A stretch of 64,000 bases of DNA from Begonia masoniana (lineage: Eukaryota; Streptophyta; Magnoliopsida; Cucurbitales; Begoniaceae). Shown here one piece after another: positions 1 to 11,800 of this stretch (the stretch's first letter is position 1; each line of letters starts with the position of its first letter). The position numbers were made by a program, and so were the translations under genes. The stretch is from assembly GCA_022432975.1 (NCBI GenBank), contig CM039510.1:13775381-13839380 (forward strand). Reading direction: 5' to 3'. A model generated the notes under the pieces. It was given only the letters and a program-made list of their open reading frames with translations, had not been told where the DNA came from and did not search any database.

Positions 1-76
1 CTCACAGTTGATGAAGAATGTCCGCGTAGTGGCTGTGCAGTCGAGCAGTCTGCAGAATCAATTTTAAAACCCGAGG

Positions 77-88
77 GCTTTGATACCA
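77..88 (-). other. Primer-binding site, initiator-Met tRNA type
   Basis: The minus strand reads TGGTATCAAAGC, one base from the usual plant TGGTATCAGAGC complementary to the 3' end of initiator methionine tRNA. It lies 5 bases beyond the inferred LTR end, which fixes the orientation of the element. Confidence 0.75.
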
Positions 89-344
89 TAAACTATCACA
101 ACCCTAAAACTATACCCAATTTCCCGTACTATTTTTTTTCTCTATACTTTAAATAAACTCTAGACGGAAACTAAACCGAAATCGAAACCAGAATCGAAAT
201 CGGAATTCATTTAAAACATATTTCAATTCAATTTATTAAAACTAGAAATAACGTTTAATAAAACAAATGAAACAAATAAAACAATCATCAAAACATGGGA
301 GGGCAAAACTGTCCAAGCCGTGACAAACAGGGGGCAGCGATCAA

Positions 345-500
345 TCTCCTAAATAAGGAGATCGATCGCTGAGGGCCACAATTGCCCCAGCGATCAATCG
401 CTGGAGCATTGCAGCGATCGATCGCTGCATTGCTGCAGCGATCGATCGCTGCATTGCTGCAGCGATCGGTCACTGCACACTCCGTGCAGCGATCGCCTCC
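345..500. repeat. Cluster of GCGATCGATCGC palindromes in LTR
   Basis: Several perfect or near-perfect GATCGATC palindromes occur here. The core is a 24-bp tandem repeat (about 412-435, 436-459 and a partial third) in which each unit carries GCGATCGATCGC flanked by GCTGCA. It lies about 2.1-2.3 kb into the LTR in its own orientation, as in the other chromovirus LTRs of the window. Confidence 0.8.
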
Positions 501-1038
501 TGTGATCATTCGCCAGTCCTTCTGGCAACCTGTTTAATTGAATAACATGCTCTCTGGAATCCGATTCCAGAAAGTAAACCACCTGCATTTTCACCCAATT
601 TTCTCATCAATAACAAAATGAACTTATAACTTAATCTCAACCAGTTTGCAGCGGACTTTGCGAAATCCAACTGCGTGGATAGCTCTAAAAATCGAGCATA
701 TCCTTAATAAACCTAAAAACCATTCCAAACATCTCCATAGCATGCAAATAAAAGCTTTAACAAAACGTTTTTTGTAAAAACAGTTTATAAAACGTTAAAA
801 CATCAGTCTATCAACTAATCAACTATCAGAACCAAGCATCCTAAAATATTCTATACAATCATCAGCCCAAACATCCAAATAACCCCAAAATCTATACATA
901 CTTCCCCACGGGTCGGTTAAGCATCGACTGCGCCAACACACTCTCGCGAGCATTCCCCGTCAACTGCATCATGCCTCAGGAGGAGGGACATCGTCCTCAC
1001 CTGTTTCCTCGTAATCACCTACATCATACAGACATCTA

Positions 1039-1054
1039 TGAGATAAAAATCTCA
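1039..1054 (-). other. Conserved LTR stem-loop (TGAGA/TCTCA form)
   Basis: A 5-bp perfect stem TGAGA...TCTCA with a 6-base loop sits in the phrase CTTACTGAGA on the minus strand. The same position in related LTRs has TGAGC/GCTCA or TAAGC/GCTTA, so the pairing is kept although the bases change. No function is known to me. Confidence 0.55.
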
Positions 1055-1135
1055 GTAAGCTCTAGTACATGCAGAATGCGTGCAGATGCGTATGTCATTC
1101 ATAAAACATGCAGATAACAGATTCAGATTCATTAC

Positions 1136-1400
1136 GTCGCAGACAGATCGTCACCGAGGCCTAAACCCACCTCGCCGTGACCAGATAACAGATTACGTAG
1201 ATTCTGTTGGTTCATTTTACTTTTTAATTAGGTCGCAGACAGAATGTCACCGAGGTCTAAACCACCTCGCCGTGACCAGATAACAGATTACGTAGATTCA
1301 TTTCGTTCGTTGGTTCATTTTACTTTTTAATTAGGTCGCAGATAGAATGTCACCGAGGCTAAACCACCTCGCCGTGACCAGATAATAGATTACGTAGATT
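1136..1400. repeat. Tandem repeat, three units of about 95-103 bp, inside LTR
   Basis: Three copies begin near 1136, 1231 and 1334. Each starts with GTCGCAGA and contains CACCTCGCCGTGACCAG and AGATTACGTAGATTC. The third copy is truncated. The unit does not match the repeats in the other LTRs. Confidence 0.8.
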
Positions 1401-2620
1401 CATTTCTTTCTCTTGAACATATGCTTTAACAGATGTGATGCATGAGCAGTCAAATGCATAAAGTAAACAACCAGCATGTGTATCATCAAGACGATAAACA
1501 AACATAACCTATAAATGACTAACCTAACTACCCAACCAAAATAATTTAAATAAACGCATCACCAAACTCCTCGAGACGACTTCGACGTACGGTGTAGGCC
1601 AATCGGCTAGAGAAGATCACGAGAACTTACCTCGTGTCCGTTGCAGCTCAAGCTCCGTCCACGAGCGTTGTTCACCTAAGCAATTCCCAACAATTATCGT
1701 TAAAATGCGTTTTAACCGATAACGTCCAAATTAACGAAATCTTAACTAAAGAAACTTCCTAAAGCTCTAATTCGATTCATTGAACTATTTCATTGAGCAT
1801 TCTATGCTCGGCACCACAAAATTCCAATTACGAGCTTTTCCCCTGAAATTCTCAAATTCTAACTTTCGTCCTAAAATCAATTAACTTCGTCCCATAACGT
1901 CCAATACGTTCAACATATTCTTAATTAGGGCAAACCCATTGATTTCGAAGTCTAAATCACGTTTTTTAATCAAAACCCTAATCGTAAACCTAAACGTATA
2001 ACTCTACGAAACTCAAGATTTAACGCTCTAAAACTATAGAATCATACCTAGAGCGTCGATTGGAGGAGGAAGCGTGAAGGAAACGGGATGATCGGGAGGA
2101 AGAACGGAGGTCGGCGTTGAGAACTCGTCGCGGGCAGAGAGGAGAAGCCGAGAGGGAGAGGAGAACTTTGGTTCGCTGGAAATCGATTTTCAAACAATGA
2201 AAATCGATTAAGGCATTTTCCTTATTTATAAATTTAATTGCTTAATGACCATTTTGCCCTTCCTCATATTTTCTATTTGTTTCGTCCATCGTTTCGTTAA
2301 TTGACTAGCCATTCTGTTTCACCAAATCTCCTTATTTCACCAATAAGTCCAACTTATTATTTGGGATCTATCGAAACTGTCCGTTGGCAAATCGGACCTC
2401 GTTTACTATTTTTACTAAAACGTCTTTTACATTACGAGAAACATAATTACTCGGAATTAAGCGTTACAGCTCCAAAAATTCTCGTAATTTTCTTAAAATT
2501 CCAATTAATCGATAGGATTCTAATAACGCTTTCTTTGTGCAAAACGGACCTTATTTGACATATTTACGAAAATGCCATTATACATTAAAATAATAATATC
2601 CAGAAAAGCTGGGTATTACA

Positions 2621-3440
2621 AAAAGAATTTCTAACTTTTTTGTTCATGTTGTAGGTCTCTCTTCTTAGTTTGGATGAATAAGAATAATTCAAAAACAAAA
2701 TGAGACAAGCAATTGGAGAAATGAAGAAGGACTCGAATCCTAGGAACCAAAGATCAACTAACTTGCAGCATCATTCAAGTGATCAACTTGGGCCACTCTC
2801 TCCTTGAAAGCTTGAAGAAGAATGTAGCCCAAGAAGCACCAAAAGAAGCCAAGAATTCAGTCCATAGAGCTCCTAGCATGGATCCTCATACCAAGTTATC
2901 AACCAATCAAGCATCACCTATTTGAACCACATGGATTATTCCCTTCCATTTTATGCAACTTATTTGTATCTTTATTTAGAATCTAAGAAATATAGTTTTA
3001 ATATTATATTTTTGTAATATTGATGGTGGGGGACCATCTTAGGTTAAGGTGGACAAAAAAACTTGGGAAAAGTCAAAATGTGTTTGGTCTTTCCTCATTT
3101 AGCCGAACACCCTTTCACTTACTTTTAGCTTACTCTTTCTTGTAATAGCTTCTCTTAGGAGTTGTAAAACCCTATTTCTTAAGGAGGTATTTATACTATC
3201 CTTAAGGGCTGCTCTTAGCAGCACATTTTGAATGAAACTTTGAAGTTTTTTTCAAAATCTTGAGCTCCCAAGCTTCAAGTGGCCACATCTCTTCGGTGAG
3301 TAACATCTGATTGAGTTTGTGTTTGTTTTTTGTTTCTATCTTTGTGAGTGTAGTGGATTCAATTGTATTGCACATTTCTTCTCCCTCTTCCCTTAAGGTA
3401 GAACATTCAGCAAGAGCGTAATAAACTCTCATCACAGCAA
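2621..3440. repeat. LTR-like repeat, related to 20830-21200
   Basis: No coding capacity is visible. The stretch about 2990-3300 resembles 20830-21150: both have a phrase like CTCATTTRGCCRAACA, then a run ending in TTGTAAACCCTA or similar, a GGTATTTA phrase, AGCAGCA, and TCGGTGAGT. This looks like two diverged copies of one LTR family. I could not find ends or target duplications. Confidence 0.5.
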
Positions 3441-4480
3441 GTTGTAGAGCTTATCCTCAAATAGAGCCAAAGAACTGAGAAAGTACAACAATAATATTTT
3501 ATGGACCAACGTACATATCTGTAACCATATCTTTTCATCCCCATTGAGGTAACCTTTTATTTTTAGAGGATATATCCACCATATCCAGAGTAAGATTCTA
3601 TCAAAATTTTAGTATAGTTCGAGTTGTTGTTTTTCAAAGTTGCTCTCCGTTTCCAGCAAAACAGCACGAATTTTTTTTTGTGCTTTAAAGTTTCCCCATT
3701 TTGAAGCATATTAAGAAGAAGAGCAACCGTCATCGAGTAGGGTTTTTATGCTTTTTGCATTTGCATAGCATGGTTTTTTCAAAAACCGTATTTTGGTGGG
3801 TTGCTACTTATAAAATTATGATGAAGTTTGGTCGCCAGCGCGTCGATTTTAATACGTATATGTATGCAAGTTTTCACCCACGTTTATTTCAGTATACATT
3901 AGGATGTTTTTGTTGTAGGCATTGAGAGGATGAATCCTCTTGATTCTTTGGGTCATTTGATGCCAAAGCGTCACGAGGCTATCCTAAGTATCCCTTATAC
4001 TGTGTCAAGGCAGTTTGTATGCACATATAGATAGGGTGATAGGGCGGTGATAACACGCTCAATGGGGGTCTGCTAACCCTGAAAGTTGATAAGGGTGGAT
4101 TCTCATACAGGTTTATGTCGGTGTTGACCATGGTTCACTGACCGCCCGAGTGATGGGCTAGATCTCTAGATCGCTCTCACATTTACCTTCTACCTCATAA
4201 GACGTTGTTAGTCTTCAGATCACCGTCTTTCTTTGAGCTATGCTGGTGTGGTCCTTGTACAACATTCTTTTTTCACTAGGGATGTTTTCTATGGAAAACT
4301 TTGAGGGTATTTTGATGTATAATCACCTATGTATGTGATAGGTTTTATCAATACCTCACAGAGGGCTCGTGGAGCCAATTTTTAAATAAAGGAAAGAAAA
4401 GATGTTTTCATTAATTTTTTTATTTAACTGATGCATAGTTTTGGCAGAGAAATCGTGTTTTTGAAAAAAAGATAAAAAAA
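3441..4480. other. Unassigned AT-rich sequence upstream of a broken gypsy element
   Basis: I see no convincing gene. The part about 3910-4200 lies directly upstream of the first gag fragment and may be leader or LTR of that old gypsy element, but no LTR boundary or primer-binding site could be recognised. Confidence 0.4.
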
Positions 4481-4489
4481 TTGGTTTTA

Positions 4490-5160
4490 AATGGAATGTG
4501 ATCAGCCGGGGCACAAGAAGAGGGATTGCATGCAGAATTAGCAGAGACAGCAGCAGCACCCTCAGCAACAGTTGTTCTCTACTTCTAGAGCAATGCTGCT
4601 AGAGCTACATCTGGTGGTGGTCGTGGAGCTGAAGGTCAGCTATTCCAGCAGTTTCAGCCAACTAGTTATGATTTCAAAAGGTCAACAGGCTATCAGCAAA
4701 GTTATGGGTTGAACTAGTACCCTCGTCAGAGATCATGGAACTTTGGTAGGAAGTCGAGCCATAGTAGTAGAGATGGACCCAATTCTATTTAGGGTGGTCA
4801 TGGGATGAACCACAAGGGTAAAGGATGGGCATCTTGGAAGGCTATGTAGTCGTTATCAATGAAGAGTGTTATGACTAACACAACCATGAGATCGTCGACA
4901 ATATAGTCCTCTTATCTTACTCTTTTGCTCAAGTGTTGCTTGATACCGGGTCGACACACTCTTTTATTTCCTCAATGTTAGCATTAGTTTTTGACCGTGG
5001 AGAAGATGAAGTCTTTGTTAGTGCTTAGCACTCCATTGGGAGCTGGTGATGGGGTGTCTTCTGTGTGTCGATCAGTTTGCGTGGTGATTAACAACTGTAG
5101 GTTTTTTGCAAACTTTTTGTCTTTTAGATGAGTCAGTTTGGTGTAATCTTGGGCATGGAT
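4490..5160 (+). pseudogene. Gag C-terminus and aspartic protease remnant (gypsy)
   Basis: Near 4500-4540 a CCHC knuckle tail (C-D-Q-P-G-H-K-K-R-D-C) is followed by a Gln-rich tail with an in-frame stop. At about 4933-4980 the protease active-site phrase LLDTGSTHSFIS can be read, and at 5145-5160 the phrase ILGMDCL, which in this family follows protease and leads into the RT linker. The parts lie in different frames. No function is expected. Confidence 0.75.
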
Positions 5161-6290
5161 TGTCTACGGAGGTATAAAGTGACCGTGGAGTGCCATTTGA
5201 AGAAGGTAACTCTTATTACGAAAGATGGAAGGGTTGTTGTGTATTGCAATGGTCCGAATGCAGTGACAACAAATCCTATGTTGAAAAGGCTTGCTTGGGT
5301 GGCCGCCGTGGGTTAGAGCAGTATGAGAACTTGTGGTTCGTTGATGTGGATGGTGAGACAACTAGATAGAATGTGGATATCTCGGTGGTGAGAGAGTTTG
5401 CAAATGTTTTTTTTCATGACGAGTTCCTAAGGTTATCTCCAGACCGAGAGATCGAGTTTCGTATTGAACTAGTCCCTAGTGCTACACCAGTTTTGATCCA
5501 TACTTACCGGATGGAGCCGAAAGAGTTGAATGAGTTAAGGACTCAGTTGGGTGAGTTGTTGGAGCATGACTTCATTTGCAAGAGTATATCTCTTTGGGGT
5601 GCTCCGGTTCTGTTTGCTAAGAAGATATACGGTTCTTTGCGACTTTGGATAGACTACCAGAATTTAAATTGAGTGACCATTAAGAACAAGTATATGTTGC
5701 TGATGATTGATGACTTGTTTGACCACCTTGGTGGATCCTAATATTTCTCGAACATAGACTTGAGGTTTGGGTATCACAGATGAAGATTGGTGAGGAAGAT
5801 ATCCAGAAGACAGCCTTTAGATCGAGATATGGCCATTTTGAGTTCATGGTCTTACCCTTTGGTTTGACTAATGCCCCTACAGCTTTCATGGACCTTATGA
5901 ACTGGGCTTTCAGACCGTACTTGGATCGGTTTGTCGTAGTCTTTTGTTGACGACATTTTTATATGTTTGAAGTCTCGGAGTCAACATAAGAAGGATCTTC
6001 GGATTATTTTGCGGACTTTGAGGGATCATCACTTGTACGCCAAGAGGAGAAAATGTGACTTCTGGATGACTGATGTTAAGTTTCTTGGCCACGTTGTGTC
6101 TCAATCTGAAATTTTTGTTGACCTGATTAAGATCGAGGCGGTTATGAGGTGGTAGCTTCACAAGAACGTATCTAAGATTCACATTTTTTTGGCACTAGCA
6201 TGTGGATGGAGTGCATGGAAGACTATGATTTTAACTTTTAAGTACCATCTTGGTAAGACAAATGTTGTTGTTGATGCTCTAAGCTAAAAT
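5161..6290 (+). pseudogene. Reverse transcriptase remnant (gypsy), RNase H mostly deleted
   Basis: RT fingers and palm can be followed: an LSPDREIEFRIELVP segment at about 5430, WGAPVLFAKK near 5600, and the segment around the FxDD catalytic box at 5935-5960, which is shifted out of frame by extra bases. A connection segment ending in KCDFWMTDVKFLGHVVSQ lies at 6045-6105. After about 6160 the text jumps to the YHLGKTNVVVDALS phrase (6245-6286) that normally follows RNase H, so roughly 300-400 bases of RNase H appear deleted. Confidence 0.75.
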
Positions 6291-6908
6291 CCTCAAGGGT
6301 CACTTGCGTGTCTCATTCTTGATGAGTGGAAGCAGTTGGTTTCCATTGGAGAGTTTGACCTGTAATATTTTGAGGACGATAGGACAGAGTGTGTGTACAA
6401 CGTTATCCCTACTTCAACTTTGCTTTGGAAGCAAAAACAAGACGATGAGTTGGTAGAGAAAGTCAGTCATATACGAAATGGTAAACGACTCAACGATTGG
6501 GAAGTCAATGCTCAGGGTGCTTTATTTTTCAAGAATCATTTAGCAGTTCCTACTAGTCATGAGCTGAGACATGCTATACTATCTAAGGATCACATATCAA
6601 GGTTTGCAATCCATTCTAGTAGTACAAAGATGTATCAGGACCTGAAGCGACAGTACTGGTGGCCAGGTATGAACGAGAGGTAGCAGAGTTTGTGGCTCGA
6701 TGTTTTACGTGTCAGCAGATTAAGGCTGAACATCAGAGGCTAGCTAGGTTGTTGCAGCCTTTACTTGTTCCATAGTGGAAGTCGGATAGAATGACCATGG
6801 ACTGTCACTGGTCTTCCAATGACTCCTCAAATGCTTGATGTGATTTGGGTTATTGTGGACCGTTTGACAAAATTGGTTCATTTTATTCTGATTCGGATGG
6901 ACTTTTCC
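6291..6908 (+). pseudogene. Integrase N-terminal part (gypsy), before the solo LTR
   Basis: The stretch holds the zinc-binding region (STKMYQDLKRQYWWPGM near 6620-6670, CQQIKAEHQR near 6711) and the start of the catalytic core with several stops. It ends at 6908 inside a segment that normally reads RMDFSLxKL; the remainder resumes at 9730 after the inserted LTR. A related fragment lies on the minus strand at 19950-20447. Confidence 0.75.
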
Positions 6909-7179
6909 TGTAACAACCTGTACGTCGCCACTGGACTTGACGTGACTTTCACTTTATTTAAGACATTTTTGACGTGAAATTTTTTGACTTTTAAAACTCT
7001 AAATTGAAGACTAAAATCATTTTTGATAAAACGTTGACTCAGTTTTTGGGTCGTTCAAATCATTTGAAATACATGGGAAAAATTTTCAAAAAATACATTT
7101 GGGAAGTATCGTAAAACGTCGAATTGAAATGTGTTTAAAATCAAAATTTTTAAAAAAACTTAGCCTTGAACCACATGAC

Positions 7180-7625
7180 ATGCAGCGCGCGCGTCGCTCA
7201 GTCATCGCGCGCGTCGCTCGCTGTTGCCGCGCGCACGGTGCCCTGTCGTCTGGCGCGTGACATACCTTCAGCGCGCTCATCATCGTGCGTATCGCGTGCG
7301 GTCGCCTCACGCAGGGCACCCTGCCGTCGCACGCACGACACACGTTCAGTGCGCACGCGTAGCGCACGCTTTGCTTCCTAGGTGCACACACTAACTCGGT
7401 GGCGCGCACGAGGGGAGAGCCGATCGATCGGCTGCGTTTGGTCGATGCACCCTCTCGGGTTTCGACCTTCTTCACCTAAGCAGCCGATCAATCGCGCCTC
7501 ATGCGTTGCTAGGCGCTGATCGACCCACTCTCCATGAGCGATCGATCGGTTGGGCGTTGTGCGCACCAGTAGCGAGCGCCAGCGCATGCCTCGTGTGCGC
7601 ACAGCGTTGCCCAGCGCGCGCCCAG
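7180..7625. repeat. GC-rich block with GCGCGC and GATCGATC palindromes in LTR
   Basis: This CpG-dense block stands out from AT-rich surroundings. It contains repeated GCGCGC runs and palindromes CCGATCGATCGG at about 7420, a decayed one at 7483, and GCGATCGATCGG at about 7540. Long ORFs overlap it on both strands only because stop codons are rare in such GC-rich DNA. Confidence 0.7.
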
Positions 7626-8080
7626 CTGCACCATCACGCCTCCTTCCTTCTTTTTACCTCTTTTTCACATTTTCTCCACTTCTTTCAACTACACTTGTCA
7701 TCAAACTCACCTAAAACCCTTCGCAAACTTCTCCAAACATAAAATACTTAAAAACCCCAAAAACACGACTCAAAACCGTATACAAAAGCGTAGCAAAATT
7801 TACGAAAACAAACTACATGGATGACTCTAAAAACCGGACATATCCATACAAAAATAAATCCCAAAACATTTCCATAATATTTTTAAAATTCTAACTATCC
7901 ACACATCCAAAAGACTTAACACATTCACAATAACCTTAACATCCACCCACAGGTCAAAAGGGGCGCCTGACTATCGCAACAAACCCCGTAAACTCGTTCA
8001 TTCAACTACACATATACATCAGTCTGAGGCTCAGAGTCCTTATCAGTACGATCCATAATTACATCATAAAGTTTAACTAA

Positions 8081-8095
8081 TGAGCCTAACGCTCA
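8081..8095 (-). other. Conserved LTR stem-loop (TGAGC/GCTCA form)
   Basis: The minus strand reads CTTACTGAGC-GTTAG-GCTCA, a perfect 5-bp stem with a 5-base loop. It is the counterpart of the stem-loops at 1039, 23466, 31112 and 53358. Confidence 0.55.
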
Positions 8096-9410
8096 GTAAG
8101 GTCATATAAATGCAGTAAAATGCACATGCTTTACATGAATGTTTCAAAACATGTACATACTTTACATTTATGTTTAAGTGAACATGTTGGTTAAGATAGG
8201 CTTATAGGGGAGTGGGAAACATTACGTACATGACGTGGGTTAATGGTTTTGCCTTGTCCCAGGGAGAGATAAAAACATATCGTTGGCGGCAAAGACGATT
8301 TTACATAAGTCCCAGTGAAGGAGAAGAACATGTATATCAGTCCCCGTCCCACACTTAACTGTACTTTACATTTACATTTTTATCTTTCTTACTTCAAATG
8401 TGTGCATAAAACCTTTTGCATGGTTTTATTGAAAACGTGATGCATGAACAGACATTGTGCATAAAACATAACACAAATGATAGACAGGTCCACAAAGCAT
8501 AAATATCGACAGTTCATCAAGACGGTAACATAAAACAATAACTCTTAACCTAAAACGCATTCTATAACCTGTCTACCTGTCAACTTACCCCATAAAACAT
8601 AAATCTTAGTACCTCTGTGATGTAGGCCTTAAGGGCCAAACACATGCATACGAACTTACCTGAGGTTCGTTGAGTTTAGCAAACCTTGAGCGTTTTTCCT
8701 CAGCGTCTCACGAACCTATAATGAGCGTATTTGAACCATTATTTACATTACACAGGTGCTAACTAATAAACGATCAAAACATAGTCCATGCTCAATTGAA
8801 CTAGCTTAAACCAATGTCAATTTACGAAAACTCTATAAAAACCAACCAAAAATCAGATTTCTCCCTATTTTTAGGCTAAATTTCAAACGGCAGTAACTTC
8901 CTCTATTCTTATCCTTTTTCAATAATTCAACATGCATCGGAAACCTTATAACGTCTAGTTTAACATATAAACATCCATTTATAAAAGGAAGACTGGAAAC
9001 GAGAGCATAATTCTAAAATTCGTAGGTTGCTATGTTTAGTTAATTTTCTAAAACCTAAAATCTGATTTTCACCAAACGTGCTTAGATTTCCTTTGGTTCA
9101 CCCATTTTCAAACCCTTAAACAACTTTCTATCATGCATTAACATCAAACGAGATGAATTCCAAAACCCTAACTCTAAAGCTCTTCACCGAAATCAACATC
9201 CAAATAGCCTAAATCCATTAACTAACATATAGGTTTACCTTTTATGAAGAAAACGAAAGAAAACGGAGAGGAGAGGGGGTCGCTGTCATCATTGGCATGA
9301 GGAGAGCTTCGGCATCGCCTAGAGAAGGATGAGAATGAGAGAAGAATAAGAAGAAGAAGAAGAATGAGGGAGGAGGGAGAAAATGCCATCAGATGAAGGG
9401 GGAATCCACG

Positions 9411-9412
<2 letters not shown>

Positions 9413-9484
<72 letters not shown>
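9413..9484. repeat. (GA)n microsatellite, about 36 units
   Basis: An uninterrupted GA run of about 72 bp lies in the presumed transcribed leader part of the solo LTR. A length this great is likely to vary between individuals. Confidence 0.95.
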
Positions 9485-9487
<3 letters not shown>

Positions 9488-9729
9488 AATGGGGTGGTTG
9501 TGCCGTTTGGCAACACATTTAGTGGGGCTTCTTCGAGAAGCTTCATGATTTAATCGAATTTCGTTTAAAATCTCATACGTTTTAACTCACTCTTTTTCGC
9601 TCTATTTTCTTAAACTTTAAAATTTTTGGCATCCAAATTCCAATAAAATGTACATTGCATTTATTTTGAATTTATTTCGTACAATGAATTTTAGGGACAA
9701 TTACATGATCAGAAAAGTTGGGTGTTACA

Positions 9730-10640
9730 TTCCCCTATCGAAGCTAAATTGGTTCTATATCGAAAACATCGTTCGTTTTCATGGTGTCCCCTCGAGCATT
9801 GTTTCTGATTGTGATGCTAGGTTCACTTCTAAATTTTGAAGGGCTTTGTAGGAAGCACTTGGTATGAAACTGAACTTTAGTACTGCACATCATCCTCAGA
9901 CCAATGGACAGTCGGAGCGTACCATTAAAACATTGGAGGATATGTTGGGGACTTACATTAAGGACTTCAGAGATAGTTGGATCAATCATTTGTCGTTGGT
10001 TGAGTTTGTCTACTACAATAGTTTTCAAGCCAGCGTGAGAGTTTCTCCTTTTAAGGTGTTGTATGACAGGTCTTGTCCCTCGCCTTTGTGTTGGGCTGCG
10101 GAGGAGGAGAAGGTTACTCTTGGGCCCGAGTTGATTCAAAAAACCATGGAGAAGGGCTATGTTGACCTCAGGAGGCGGGATGTGGAGTTTGATGCTGGTG
10201 ACTTTGTTTCATTGAAAGATCGGGCAAGGCGTGGCATTAGTGGAATTTGGGGTCAAAGGGAAGTTAGCCTCGATGTACATCAGCCTTTTCAGATTGTTGA
10301 TCGAGTTGGCAACGTGGCGTACAAGCTTGATTTACCTCCCCGGCTTAGATATGTCTACAATTTGTTCCACATTTCTTTGTTGAGGAAGTACATGCCAGAC
10401 CCCTCACATGTCATTTCCTTGATGGACGTTCCTATTCAAGAAGATGTCTCTTAGGAAGAACAGCTCGAGCGGATCCTTGGAATGGAGTTACGAGTTCTTC
10501 GGCGCAAGGAGATTCCCTTGGTTCGAGTGTTGTGGAGGAATCACACCGAGAGGAAATGGATAAAGGATCTCAAGTCAGAGATGCTGCAAAAGTATCCACA
10601 CCTATTAGATGGTTTCTATTGTTGTAGTACTTAATTTTGA
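9730..10640 (+). pseudogene. Integrase core and chromodomain remnant (gypsy), unit A
   Basis: The frame continues from 6908. It shows FHGVPSSIVSDCDARF (about 9778-9825), then TAHHPQTNGQSERT (9883-9924) of the catalytic core, then the C-terminal GPFxI-like region and a chromodomain-like end (VLRRKEIPLVRVLWRNH, about 10493-10545), which places the element among chromoviruses. Stops at 9838 and 10453 and the 48-bp deletion make it non-functional. Confidence 0.8.
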
Positions 10641-10849
10641 GGATGAAATTCCTATAGAGGGGGTAAAAATAAAGAATTTTAACAATATTAATTTTATCTT
10701 GTACGTTTTAACTCCCTCTTTTTCGCTCTATTTTCTTAAACTCTTAAATTTTTGGCGTCCAAATTCCAATAAAATGTACATTGCATTTATGGTGAATTTA
10801 TTTCATATAACGAATTTTAGGGACAATTACATGATCAGAAAAGTCGAGT

Positions 10850-11800
10850 GTTACATTCCTCTATCGAAGCTAAATTGGTTCTATATAGAAAACATCGTTC
10901 GTTTTCATGGTGTCTCCTCAAGCATTGTTTCTGATTGTGAGATGCTAGGTTCACTTCTAAATTTTGGAGGGCTTTGCAGGAAGCCCTTGGTACGAAATTG
11001 AACTTTAGTACTGCACATCATCCTCAGACCAATGGACAGTCGAAGCGTAAAATTAAAACATTGGAGGATATGTTGGGGACTTCCATTAAGGACTTTGGAG
11101 AAAGTTGGATCAATCATTTGTCGTTGGTTGAGTTTGTCTACTACAACAGTTTTCAAGCCAGCGTGAGAGTTTCTCCTTTTAAGGCGTTGTATGACTCGTC
11201 TTGTCCCTTACCTTTGTGTTGGGTTGTGGAGGAGGAGAAGATTACTTTTGGGCCCAAGTTGATTCAAAAAACCATGGAGAAGGTCCAACTGATCCGAGAG
11301 AGGCTCAAGACTGTGTAGAGTAGGCAGAAGAGCTATGTTGACCTCAGGAGGCAGGATGTGGAGTTTGATGCGGGTGACTTTGTTTTCCTAAAAGTTCGGG
11401 CAAGGTGTGTTATTAGCCGATTTGGGCTCAAAGGGAAGTTATCCTCGATGTACATCAGCCCTTTCAGATTGTTGATCAGGTTGGCAACGTGGTGTACAAG
11501 CTTGATTTACCTCCCCAACTCAGGTATGTCTACAATGTGTTCCACATTTCTTTGTTTAGGAAGTACACGCTAGACCCCTCACATGTCATTTCCTTGACGG
11601 ACGTTCCTATTCAAGAAGATGTCTCTTATGAAGAACAGCTCAAGCGGATCCTTGGAAGGGAGTTGCGAGTTCTTTGTCATAAGGAGATTCCCTTGGTTCG
11701 AGTGTTGTGGAGAAATCACACCGAGAGGGAATGGATTTAGGATCTCGAGTCCAAGATGCTGCAAAAGTATCCATACCTGTTGGATGGTTTCTATTGATGT
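10850..11800 (+). pseudogene. Integrase core and chromodomain remnant (gypsy), unit B
   Basis: This is the duplicated counterpart of 9730-10640. It keeps the 48-bp segment missing from unit A but has its own stops (11316, 11738) and frameshifts (about 10945 and 11430). The chromodomain-like segment is at about 11660-11760. Confidence 0.8.

Larger units (their letters stand above)
1..2620 (-). mobile_element. Ty3/gypsy chromovirus 5' LTR and start of internal region (partial)
   Basis: On the minus strand an LTR runs from 2620 (TGTAATACCC start) to about 94, followed by a PBS and leader that leave the window at position 1. The leader matches the leader of the full element at 21970-33029 closely: both have a PBS of the TGGTATCARAGC type, then similar sequence through the phrase GACTGCTCGACTGCACAGCC. 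The LTR shares start, end and several short internal modules with that element, but much of the middle is diverged, so this is a related family and not a copy. The coding part lies outside the window. A 5-bp target duplication cannot be tested because the other end is missing. Confidence 0.85.
6909..9729 (-). mobile_element. Solo LTR of a Ty3/gypsy chromovirus (2,821 bp)
   Basis: The segment starts TGTAACAACC and ends GGTGTTACA. It is flanked by TTTCC (6904-6908) and TTCCC (9730-9734), a 5-bp target duplication with one change, and removing it restores the integrase reading frame. No internal region follows, so it is a solo LTR. I place it on the minus strand because, read that way, it begins TGTAACACCC and carries the donor module (8654-8661), the stem-loop (8081-8095) and the GATCGATC palindromes (7416-7560) in the same order and spacing as the LTRs of 21970-33029. 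Confidence 0.85.
4481..10701 (+). mobile_element. Degenerate Ty3/gypsy chromovirus, split by a solo LTR
   Basis: Fragments appear in the order gag zinc knuckle, protease, reverse transcriptase, integrase zinc domain, integrase core and C-terminal chromodomain-like region, which is the order of plant chromoviruses. Many stops and frameshifts break every domain, and most of RNase H is missing between about 6160 and 6240. The integrase is interrupted at 6908 by the solo LTR 6909-9729 and resumes at 9730 in the correct frame. The 3' end keeps a purine-rich GAGGGGGTAAAAA tract near 10656. No LTR of this element itself was recognised, so it is an old remnant. Confidence 0.8.

Noticed and set aside
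7086..7742. Overlapping ORFs on both strands of up to 129 codons
   Set aside because: They lie in a CpG-rich palindromic block of a solo LTR, have low-complexity Arg, Ala and Cys-rich products and no domain.
9222..9546. Minus-strand ORFs with long Ser-Leu runs
   Set aside because: They are read through the (GA)n microsatellite.
10770..10860. A second LTR end suggesting another inserted element
   Set aside because: It is explained by the tandem duplication 9579-11870; the flanks are copies of 9640-9735.
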